DNA from: Tieghemiomyces parasiticus | Taxonomy: Eukaryota; Kickxellomycota; Dimargaritomycetes; Dimargaritales; Dimargaritaceae | Assembly: GCA_027575765.1 (NCBI GenBank) | Contig: JANBPT010000879.1 | Coordinates: forward strand, 1-20,224 | Length of the DNA: 20,224 nt | Direction: 5' to 3' | In this document: piece by piece, positions 8,032 to 16,347 of the stretch | Layout: every line of letters starts with the position of its first letter | Position numbering within the stretch: position 1 is the stretch's first letter | Notes under the pieces: model-generated | Database searches by the model: none | What the model was told of the DNA's origin: nothing | Seen by the model: the letters and a program-made list of their open reading frames with translations, nothing else | Position numbers and translations under genes: made by a program

Positions 8032-10661
8032 ATGGAGGAGGCCACCCAGCCGACTCAGGAAGCTCCGGCGTCCGGTATGGCCGGCAGTCTAGGAGACGAC
8101 TACGACCGGTGCGATAGCGCGTACCCTCGCCGTCCGGCCCTGGCCCTGCCGCGCAGCCACCAACTAGTGGCGCGCCTGGTCCCCCTGCGGCCGGAGCTAC
8201 CCGGAGTAGGCCTCCTTTTGGGCAAACTGAGCCGTGGGTACGTGATCGGTCGGGCCCCCGTCTGCGATATCCACCTCCGGGATACCCTGGTCAGCCAGCA
8301 GCACTGCCGCATCTTCACCGATGCGACCGATGTCAACGCGGTCGATCTGACCCAGCCCCTTTCAGTATTCGTGCAGGACACTAGCCGTAACGGTACCTAC
8401 GTCAACGGGGTCCGGCTAGGTAAGAACAACCAGACTCTACTCATGCATGGTGACACCCTGCGCATGACCGGGCCGATTAATCTAGGACAGCTGGCTGCCC
8501 CGCCACCGGCGTCCCCGCGGGACTCGGACTATATATACCACTGCATGACGCCCAACGGCGACGACAGTCCACAGGCTCTGGCAGATTTCCAGTGCCCTGA
8601 ACTGTTCCGCCAGTACGACATCAAGCACGTGGTGGGCAGCGGAAATTTTTCGGTTGTCCGGTTGTCCATTGAGAAGGCCACAGGCAGGCGGTACGCGTGT
8701 AAGGTCATCCGCAAGCGACGGTTTAGCCTGCAGCCCAAGGTACTCCAGTCATTCACGCGTGAGGTGGAGATCCTCAAGCGACTCACCCACGGCAATATCA
8801 TTGCGTACCACGGCGTTTTTGAAGATGACCAGTACCTCTGCATCCTGACCGAGTTCGTGGTGGGCGGCGACCTCCTCTCCTACGTAGCCGCCCGCGGCCA
8901 TCTGACTGAGGACCAGGCCCGACGCATCTTCTTCCAGCTCCTGTCGTCCATTCGCTACCTACACGAGCAAGGCATCAGCCATCGCGACCTCAAACCCGAG
9001 AACATCATGCTAGCCGGAAACGGGTCCTGGGTCAAGCTAACCGACTTTGGCCTGGCCCGCTACCTCAGTGAGGCCACGTTCGTGGCTACCATGTGCGGAA
9101 CCCCAAACTACCTGGCCCCCGAGGTCATCGGCGCCAGCGACGGCCACGTACGTTACACCAAGCTAGTGGATATGTGGTCTCTGGGTGTCATTCTCTACCA
9201 CATGTTGACCGGTGTACTGCCCTTCGAAGGGGAGACCCAACCGCAGCTATACGCCGCGATCCAGCGTGGTCTTACCGCGACCCACCGACCCGAGTTCGCC
9301 ACGCTGAGCCCCGGCGCCAGCGACCTTATTACCCGCCTTCTGCAGCTCCAGCCGGAGCGCCGGTTGCCTGTAGCCGAGGCCCAGCGACACTCCTGGGTGC
9401 TGGATGCCGACGGATCGCCGCCTCGGTCCGCACCGGCGTGGGGTCGGCTGACCACCGTGCCTGGCAGTAAAGTCAGACTGTCGGCTACCCTGCGGGGTAC
9501 CGTGGCCACCATCGGCCGCGTCCCCACGGCTCGGGTGTACGTCGAGGACCAGCGGGTCAGCAAGTGCCACTGCTCCCTGCTCCACAACGGCGAGACTGTT
9601 CTCCTGCAAGATCTGAGCAGCAACGGGATGTTTGTCAATGGCACCCGCGTAGACCCCACCGCCCTAGTCATCCTCCGGTCGGGCGACGTCATCGATCTAA
9701 TCTGGCCTGATAACTCCGAACGCGGTAGGTGCTTGTATCAGGAGTTCCCTAAATGGCCTTCTGCCAGGTCATTTAAAAATTGCCCCTCTCCCCCAGGCAA
9801 ACCCCATACCACAGCTGCTGGCTCCGCTAATATAATGGCGATTAGCTAACCCACAGGCCACCCTCCTCACTCCCCGTCCCGTACTATATCCCCGCCCTGA
9901 CACCACTAGACTTCATCCGCGTCGTCTTTGACGTTCCATCAACTGCAGGGGCGCTGGTCACTCCCCCGGCGGACTGCACGTCTTTCGCCCGAGCCAACTC
10001 CCACAGCCGCGCGGGCAGCAAGCGTCCACCGCGGGAGGACTCCCCCGAATTCAAGACTCCGCCCCCATTGTACACGCGTGTCACCCGGGCCGACACGGCC
10101 ACTACACTGTCGCGGTCCCCACCCAGCCCGTCCGTCGGCATGGAACTCGAATCCCTGGTCAGTGGCTACCCTTCCATCCGTCTCAGCGCCGGGGCCGATG
10201 ACACCGTGACCTTGGGCCGTGGCCCGGATTGCCATTCGGCCAGTCGGTACACAGATTCAACCGTCAGCTCTCACCACTGCGACCTCACGCTAGACCTGCC
10301 TCCGGGCCCCTTGCCCGGTGCCACCACTGCCGTCGGTCACTTCTCAGGCGATAAGGCTCACAGCGGATCATTGCCACTGCGCGAGCGACCCACCGCCTGG
10401 GTTCGCGATACTAGTAACAACGGCACGTTTCTCAACTCCCATCGGCTTCCGCGCGGTGAGTGGCACCCGCTCCATGACGGCGATTGGCTGGTGTTAGCCG
10501 TCAGTACTGACTGGCGGGAGGTGACCGGGAGCCGCTTGGCCAAACGCGCCCGCAGTTCCAGCGGTGAAGATGGCCTAGCTACCACTGTCGCGGACCTCTC
10601 CGCCCGCGCCATGCCCTTAGAAGTAATCAATATCGGATACCGGGTCCGACTTAACCCATGA
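8032..10661 (+). CDS. RAD53-like: Rad53/Cds1/Chk2-type DNA-damage checkpoint kinase with three FHA domains; two exons
   Basis: Exons 8032-9724 and 9910-10661 (814 aa, phase-1 intron). Order: TQ pair (T5-Q6, T8-Q9); FHA1 about 50-145 (G73-R74, VSQQH, N120-G121); kinase about 192-456 with GSGNFS (G202), K224, HRD (D319), DFG (D338), activation-loop T353 before CGTPNYLAPE; FHA2 about 470-580 (G495-R496, VSKCH, N531-G532); linker; FHA3 about 640-760 (G667-R668, VSSHH, N735-G736); basic KRAR at 776-779, a possible nuclear signal. In this family ATR/ATM-type kinases phosphorylate the TQ sites, FHA domains bind phosphothreonine on adaptors, and the kinase restrains origins and the cell cycle. ATG 8032 is chosen because the frame extending upstream to 7810 has no ATG and the leader is pyrimidine-rich; the TQ pair supports it. 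The third FHA is unusual. A separate small FHA gene starting at 10140 is the alternative, but the FHA2 end then lacks its last strand. Confidence 0.85.
9725..9909 (+). other. Phase-1 intron joining FHA2 to FHA3 in the checkpoint kinase
   Basis: Donor GTAGGT starts at 9725 after one base of a codon. Acceptor CACTAG ends at 9909, preceded by a C/T-rich stretch and CTGAC (9897-9901); a strong branch-like GCTAAC is at 9845-9850. The join gives NSER-D-FIRVVFDV, the expected last strand of FHA2, and enters the frame that is open to 10661. Two other AGs follow the same donor: 9795-9796 (72-nt intron, frame kept, stop at 9847) and 9855-9856 (frame shifted, stop at 9898). Confidence 0.7.
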
Positions 10662-10969
10662 CTCCCACCGATTCTCCCCCCTCTTCGCTCCAACGCATTT
10701 TACCATCAGTTCCGCATCCTGCCCAATTTTGTACCAATAGTTAAATAATATGTGCTACGTTGGTTTTTAGACCGTCGATGCGATGGCTAATACTGACCCC
10801 TCATGTGACCAAAATGTATTTCCTATGTGCACCAGTCGAACATTGAGTGTCGGAGGCAGGGCTTCAATGTTACCGCCATAGCAATATGACTAGGGAGAAG
10901 TCATCGAGCAACCATCGCTAATCTCCATGGTTAATTCACTAGCTACATATCAACTTCGGTACCATGGCC
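10662..10969. other. Convergent 3' spacer between kinase and Prp19 genes
   Basis: These 308 bases separate the stop codons of two converging genes. They include an AT-rich segment (TAGTTAAATAATATG, 10738-10752) that could serve 3'-end formation. No coding or RNA gene signal seen. Confidence 0.4.
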
Positions 10970-12568
10970 TTACGATTCTTGTGCGGGCAGGCCGTAGTAC
11001 CGGAGCGTACGGTCGAGCGAGGATACCACCAGGGTCCGGGCGTCGTGGCTGGCGAACGCGACGCCGGTGACGGGGGCCTGATTATCGTCAAACATGACCA
11101 ACTCCTTCCACGTCTTGGCCTGGAAAATACGAATGTCAACACCGCCCACGGCCAGATAGTTCCCGGAGTAGTCGAACGCCAGGGCGAGGGGCGGGGTGCC
11201 CGACTCGGTGTCGAGCTCGATAGTGTGGATAACGGTTTGCTTACGAAGATCCCAAACGCGCACGCTATAGTCGTGGGAGGCGGCGGCGAGGTAGTAGCCG
11301 TTCTCTGAGAAGGCCAGGGCGCTGGTGGCGGCGGTGTGGGCGGCAAACGTGGCCAGAACGGTCTGGGTCTTAATGTTCCAGATTTGGATGGCTCCGTCGG
11401 TGGCACCAGTACCCAGGATGATACCATCAGGGTGGAAGGCCGCGGCAGTGAACCCGCCGGCGCCGTCGCGCTGCACTGTGGTCAGGACGCGGCCAGTGGT
11501 GAGCTCGTGGAAACACCAGGTGCCGGCCATCGACGCGCTGGCGAAATAGGCCCCGCTCGGGTGGACGGCCAGACCTGTCACCTCGGCGTTGTGTGCGTGG
11601 ACCGTGGCAATGCAAGCGTAAGGTGACGTGGTGGTAGCACGGTCCTCCTCGCTAGTCTCCTTGGCGTGCCACACTCGTACCGTCTGGTCAGCACTGGCGG
11701 ACAGGACAATGTCCAGGCCGCCCGCACTCTGATCCGCCGCAGCGCTACCCCAGGCCACACAGCGGACGGGGCCACCGTGGCCCTTAAGGACGGCACGGAT
11801 CTGGCCCGCCGAAGACTGATAGATCTGCACGTGGTGGTCCTCACCGCCGGTCAGAACGAGGTCACCCGAGGCGTCGACGGCCAGGCAGGTCACGCCAGGC
11901 TTGGTCGATGAGTGCATGGACGGTGCCGTTGACATATTAGTGAATTGTGTCACCGCCTCAGCATCCGTGAGACCTGCGGGAGCCTTCCGCTTTTTGCGGG
12001 TCTTGGACAGAGCCTTAGCAGTCGCATCGATCTTGGCGAGAACGGACTCGCCCATCCCTTCCTCCTCGTGCGTCGCCGTGGCCGAGCCCGCCGGCCCACC
12101 GGAGTGCTCACCCTCGACCTGCATTGCGTCAGCTTCGGCCGGCGCACCGTTCGGACCGACGTGGGCCTGGACGTTCGTCAGGGCCTCCCGGGCGGCGTCG
12201 CGTTCCTTAATGAGCCGGGCGATAACGCGGGCGGCGGCATCATTCTGGTAGAGAGCCTGGGCCAGTTCTTGACGGAGCTGCTGCTGCTGTTGGCGCAAGG
12301 TGTAGCTCTCTAGCATCACGTTATCCCACTCGTCTTGGAAAGCTCCCAGAAGGGATGGGATAGAGGTCATGTTGGGTAGCTTCGGGCGCGGTAGGGGCAT
12401 CTCGGATCGGATCTCCACCAAGTCATCTTCCGTTAGCTCGTTGCCCGTCACCGGACATGAGCCGTGCTCCGCGATGTACTTCTCGATGAGGCGTTTCTCG
12501 TAAACATGGCCCGACTTAGTCGACACCACAGGGGTCTCGGGGCGTTCACCCGAGATGGCGCACAGCAT
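10970..12568 (-). CDS. PRP19: Pre-mRNA-processing factor 19 (Prp19/Pso4), U-box E3 ubiquitin ligase
   Basis: A single 532-residue frame without introns runs from ATG 12568 (ACCATG) to the stop at 10970. The N-terminal U-box (1 to about 70) begins MLCAISGE and has KSGHVYEKRLIEKYI, as in Prp19 orthologues. It is followed by SIPSLLGAFQDEWD and the tetramerising coiled coil (about 69-132; LYQNDAAARVIARLIKERD). A linker with an acidic part and a basic nuclear signal (TRKKRK, 190-195) leads to a C-terminal WD40 propeller from about 220. Prp19 is the core of the NTC/Prp19 complex: it ubiquitinates spliceosomal proteins to stabilise U4/U6-U5 interactions and acts in DNA-damage signalling (the Pso4 role). 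At 532 residues it is slightly longer than yeast and human Prp19 (about 500), mostly through the linker. It converges with the kinase gene and diverges from RFT1. Confidence 0.96.
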   Translation of the reverse strand: MLCAISGERPETPVVSTKSGHVYEKRLIEKYIAEHGSCPVTGNELTEDDLVEIRSEMPLPRPKLPNMTSIPSLLGAFQDEWDNVMLESYTLRQQQQQLRQELAQALYQNDAAARVIARLIKERDAAREALTNVQAHVGPNGAPAEADAMQVEGEHSGGPAGSATATHEEEGMGESVLAKIDATAKALSKTRKKRKAPAGLTDAEAVTQFTNMSTAPSMHSSTKPGVTCLAVDASGDLVLTGGEDHHVQIYQSSAGQIRAVLKGHGGPVRCVAWGSAAADQSAGGLDIVLSASADQTVRVWHAKETSEEDRATTTSPYACIATVHAHNAEVTGLAVHPSGAYFASASMAGTWCFHELTTGRVLTTVQRDGAGGFTAAAFHPDGIILGTGATDGAIQIWNIKTQTVLATFAAHTAATSALAFSENGYYLAAASHDYSVRVWDLRKQTVIHTIELDTESGTPPLALAFDYSGNYLAVGGVDIRIFQAKTWKELVMFDDNQAPVTGVAFASHDARTLVVSSLDRTLRYYGLPAQES

Positions 12569-13123
12569 GGTAAGAAAAAGTTGTGGATGGCTGACACGAG
12601 GTGGAAATTATATATATATGAGGGAGGGCCAGCAGCGAGGTTATCAACACGACGGGAGAGGGCGAATACTGTGGTGGTAGGGTAGGATGAAAGTCAAGTT
12701 CCAAGGGAATGAGAATCATGGACCGCAAGATCTGCACAGACAACTCGTTGTGGTTTAACGTGTGTAGGTAGGGGGATCCGTAGCTAGCCAGCTGGGTGGC
12801 GCAAAACCGTTCGCGTTTGGGCCTAGTGGACGGGGTGGTCGATTTGGCTAACGTTCTGCATACCACCTCTCTCTCTCTTCAAGCTTGGGCGAACGCGTTC
12901 AACGTGTTCATGGGTCACCTTCAGCCATGCTAGCTTCGAGATGTCAGCCGCGGTTGGTAACCGAATAAAAAAATAACTCCCCTGCCGGTGTGTGACAAGA
13001 ATAGCGGGACTGCCCGCCTAATACACCGTTGCCCATCACTCAGGGAACGCCGTTGCTTTACTATGACATTGCGTGGTGGCCTCATCGTCGCATTCCGAAA
13101 GCAGCTGTATCACACATCTCGCA
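12569..13123. promoter_or_regulatory. Bidirectional promoter region, Prp19 (-) / RFT1 (+)
   Basis: This 555-bp spacer separates the two divergent start codons. A TATATATATA run lies at about 12609-12619, 40-50 nt upstream of the Prp19 ATG. AATAAAAAAATAA at 12964-12976 and a CT-repeat near 12866-12879 lie on the RFT1 side. No separate gene is supported; the 106-residue minus-strand frame here overlaps the Prp19 start out of frame. Confidence 0.5.
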
Positions 13124-15177
13124 ATGCCAACTGACCCTGCCACCTCCACTGCGGCGAAGACCGCCCCAACAGGCGTTCTAAGCCGGTCACTGCAGGGCAC
13201 TTCGTACCTGGTCCTGATACAGCTCATTACTCGCTTGCTGACGTTTACGCTTAACCAAGTCCTGCTGCGGTTTACCGACCCACGCACCCTGGGGATCGTT
13301 TCTATCCGGCTAGAACTCGTTCTGTCCACCGTCTTGTTCCTCTCGCGTGAGGGTATTCGGTGTGCCCTTCTCCGCACGTCAGACGACGTCCCGACTGGTA
13401 CCTCCAGGCGATTCGGCCAACTAGTGCGTAGGGCGGCTCTCAACCTGGCCGGGATTCCCGTCCTTGTGGGGACAGGCCTAACCTTGGTGGTTTGTACGTA
13501 CTATGCGTGGACGTCAGTGGACTCGCCCGCCACCATCAACGCTGGTGTGCTACCCTTCCTGACCCTCTCGGTCTGGCTGTACGGTCTATCGGCTTGCCTA
13601 GAACTTCTGATCGAGCCGCTCTACGTTCTGACTCAAATCCACCTCATGTACCGGTTCCGTGTAGCCCTTGAGGGGGTGGCCGTCGTGGTTCGCTGCATTA
13701 CGACCTGCGCTCTGACTCTATATGGCGCGTCGCTAGTCGCTGACGCTTCGACGACTTCGCCCGCGGTCAACCCATACAGCGTACTCGCATTCGCCGTCGC
13801 CCAGCTGCTGTACGCCCTGACCATCGCCGTCGGCTACCTGATGTTCTTCTACGCGCTCTCATTACCTGGCCGAACACAGCCTATTACCGGTACACGTCAG
13901 CTGTGGGCTAGGCGTGCGGTCCAGCTAGCGAATATCTCCTCGGAAGAACTGGATCACCTACCCGCCCTCGCGGACCTGATTCCTCAACCCATCGACCGCA
14001 CGTCAAAGTAGGTGACTAATCCTCTCGTATACGTAAGGACACAATCGTACACCCGAGGCTTGGAAGTCGTACTTTACGCCCTCCCCCCTCATTTTTTCCG
14101 CTATCAGTCACTAATTGCCGTGGCCCAGAGAGTGGTGGATCCATGGTTTGGGTCAACTAAGTGCCCCCCCCCGGCCTGCATTAATAGAGCCTTACTTCAC
14201 GCCCCTATTATTTACAACCTGGCCACAGCGACTTCGTCGGTCGCTATGTCCCCGAACCCCTGCGCAACCTAGCCCTTGTCTATACCAGGCAGTCCCTGGC
14301 CAAGCACCTCCTTACCGAAGGCGACAAAGTTGCCGTCACTTGGCTGTGCAGCGACACCGACCAGGGTGTCCATGCATTTGTGAGCAATTACGGCTCGCTA
14401 CTGGCCCGCATTCTTTTCCTACCTATAGAGGAGACCAGTCGGACTCTGTTCAGTCGGCTGCTGGGTAGCCGCACGGCCGAGTTGGCTGCGTCGGCCGACC
14501 CGGCGGATGTCAAGGCCCGTACGGCGGACCAGGCAGCCGCCCTGAGCTACCTGACCGGCGTGCTAAGGCTGTATGCCCTTCTGGGTCTCATCTTCATCGC
14601 ATTCGGAACCAACTATACAGGACTGCTGATCGATGTCTTGGTCGGTTCCCGCTGGTCACTCTCTGCGGCGCCGCAGACCCTGGCGGTCTACTGCCTCTAC
14701 ATACCCATTTTGGCCGTCAACGGGGTCACCGAGGCCTTTGTCCAGTCAGTGGCCACCGAGACCCAGCTGGCACGGCTCAGCACGGTGATGGGGATCACCT
14801 CGTCCATTTTCGTTATCAGCGTGACTCTGTTTGTCGGATGGCTCGAATGGGGTGCCGTGGGCGTGGTGCTCGCCAATATCGTCTCCATGGGGTGCCGGAT
14901 CACGTACAATTTCCGTTTCATACGGCGCTTCCAACCTACCGGATCACCACGGTTTGCCTGGCTGCCGTCGAAGCCGACGATGACCGCTGGGGTCATTGCC
15001 TGGGCCTTGACCTTCGCGTCTGGACGCTATGTAGGTTGGACAACCTGGTCGGCCAAGGGCCTCCACATCGCAGTGGGTGGCCTGGGCCTGGTTCTGGTCG
15101 CCGTCGCTCTCCTACGGTTCGATCAGGCCACCGTTCGTGCCGCCCTGGGGCTACTACGCAAGCGTAAGGCGGACTAA
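13124..15177 (+). CDS. RFT1: RFT1, ER Man5GlcNAc2-PP-dolichol pathway membrane protein; two exons
   Basis: Exons 13124-14007 and 14229-15177 (610 aa). The 221-nt phase-2 intron has donor GTAGGT at 14008 and acceptor CCACAG ending at 14228. The join restores the family segment running from DLIPQPIDRTS into DFVGRYVPEPLRN and then SLAKHLLTEGDK, the hallmark LTEG motif. Other family signs are ITRLLTFTLNQVLLRF, VSIRLELVLSTVLFLSRE, LIEPLYVL, NYGSLLARILFLPIEE and CLYIPILAVNGVTEAF. The protein is a polytopic membrane protein with about a dozen hydrophobic segments. RFT1 is required for N-glycosylation at the step where Man5GlcNAc2-PP-dolichol becomes available in the ER lumen; direct flippase activity is disputed. 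The C-terminus KRKAD has Lys at -3 and -5, a KxKxx-type ER retrieval signal. ATG 13124 was chosen because the upstream frame has only a GTG. Length compares with 541 (human) and 574 (yeast). Confidence 0.93.
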
Positions 15178-15320
15178 ACCCTAGAAATTTAAATGGACTC
15201 ACAGTGCGGCCCAGCATGAATACCAGGGCCGCGGCTATTTTTCTCCTCCTGCCAGTCAACCCCTTGAGATATAATCCAGGATACGGTGGTTTATAGTAGG
15301 TCCAGTAAAAATTGTATACG
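15178..15320. other. Short convergent spacer between RFT1 and the Vfa1-like gene
   Basis: Only 143 bp separate the two convergent stop codons, so the 3' UTRs probably overlap on opposite strands. AT-rich pieces at 15183-15193 (GAAATTTAAAT) and GATATAATCC near 15267 may serve 3'-end formation. Confidence 0.35.
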
Positions 15321-15875
15321 TTACCGTCGGGTTGGTAACGTGGAGGGCACATCAGGGAACCGCTTGGCCAATTCAGCGGCCCGCTGCTGGTCCACTTTCT
15401 TGCGGTACTCAGACTCGCGAAAGTAAAAAAGACTGCGGTGGAGAGCGAAATTAAAAGGTCCCCTGAGGGTCTCAGCCGGAGTGACGACAGCAGGCGTTGA
15501 AGCGGTAGGGAATGTGCCCGGTATGGTGTCGGTCAGCTTACCCCCTTCGGACTTCTCCTCGGATTTGTCCTCAGCCTTCCCCCCTTTAGGCTTGTCCTCC
15601 TCTTTATCGCCAGCCGACTTGCCCTTCTTATCCTTGGCTTTACTATTACCGCTGGGTGAAGAGATTGCTGGTGGTGGTGGTGCCGGTGGAGGGTTCAGAC
15701 ATGTACAGACGTTTGGGTCTTTCACATGAGCGGCACAACAGTAGAACCAGTCTTTGGCACCCTCCACATTGGTAGTGATAAGTAGCGCTGGAGTGACCTT
15801 GAAACATATGACACAGCTGCCCTCGCCCCTTGCCGTACGCAGCCGGTACACGTTAGGGAAGGGGACTTGGGCCAT
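15321..15875 (-). CDS. VFA1-like: Vps4-associated protein 1 (Vfa1)-like zinc-finger protein
   Basis: A 184-residue protein reads from ATG 15875 (context GACATGGCC) to TAA 15323-15321. The N-terminal module has C21-x2-C24 (SCVICFK), then KDWFYCCAAHVKD with C46/C47 and H50, matching the Vfa1 pattern of a CxxC pair followed by DWFY-C-x-x-H-x-x-D. A proline run and a Lys/Glu/Asp-rich low-complexity linker (about 74-115) follow. The C-terminus is a charged helical segment (HRSLFYFRESEYRKK to AELAKRFPDVPS), where Vfa1 binds the MIT domain of Vps4. In yeast Vfa1 localises to endosomes and modulates the Vps4 ATPase, which disassembles ESCRT-III. The frame extends upstream but that part reads as leader, and the Vfa1 homology starts at MAQVPFPNVYRLR. 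Similarity is judged by eye and is strongest in the zinc module. Confidence 0.75.
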   Translation of the reverse strand: MAQVPFPNVYRLRTARGEGSCVICFKVTPALLITTNVEGAKDWFYCCAAHVKDPNVCTCLNPPPAPPPPAISSPSGNSKAKDKKGKSAGDKEEDKPKGGKAEDKSEEKSEGGKLTDTIPGTFPTASTPAVVTPAETLRGPFNFALHRSLFYFRESEYRKKVDQQRAAELAKRFPDVPSTLPTRR

Positions 15876-16347
15876 GTCCCCGCAGTGAAGTGAAAGACTA
15901 GATGGAAAACGCGGGTAAGGCTTGGGTAAAGTCGATACGAAATGCAAGGCACAGCGGTGAGATGAGTGGACCATCTCAGGGCTACGTAAAGCGCCCCACG
16001 GTGCCAATGACGGTCAGCGTATCCGCGGTTCTAACGTAAGGCTCGACCTTTCCCCATGGTCTCTCTATATACGTTGCCGCACTTGCCCCCAATACATGCG
16101 GTGCCCCGCTGTCCAGCCACACTCGTTAATTTCTTCGCCTCCGCCGGGTGCTTTACCTCCTCTCGCCAATGTGGTGTGTACTGCTGTTCACTTTTTTTTT
16201 CGACGACGGGACGGGGCCCGTTAACCAGTGTCTGCACTTAACAAACTGTATCTCGCCAGACTCCTTGAGCAACCTGCGCCTCTTCCCTTACCCTAGTCCA
16301 CCTACTCACCATTGCCGGCTGCCGCCCAGTTCTCTGACATTGCACCC
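15876..16347. promoter_or_regulatory. Bidirectional promoter region, Vfa1-like (-) / RecQ (+)
   Basis: This 472-bp spacer lies between divergent starts. CTCTATATACG at 16063-16073 is a TATA-like element that could serve the RecQ gene about 280 nt downstream. The 130 bases before the RecQ ATG are C/T-rich. Short frames in this region do not resemble proteins. Confidence 0.4.

Noticed and set aside
9195..9692. Long antisense frames over the kinase, Prp19 and RecQ genes
   Set aside because: They are shadows of GC-rich coding sequence and lack any family signature.
10140..10661. Stand-alone FHA-domain gene starting at ATG 10140
   Set aside because: The frame is open upstream to 9846 and, through the 9909 acceptor, supplies the missing last strand of FHA2 in the kinase, which fits one gene better. 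Kept as the alternative model.
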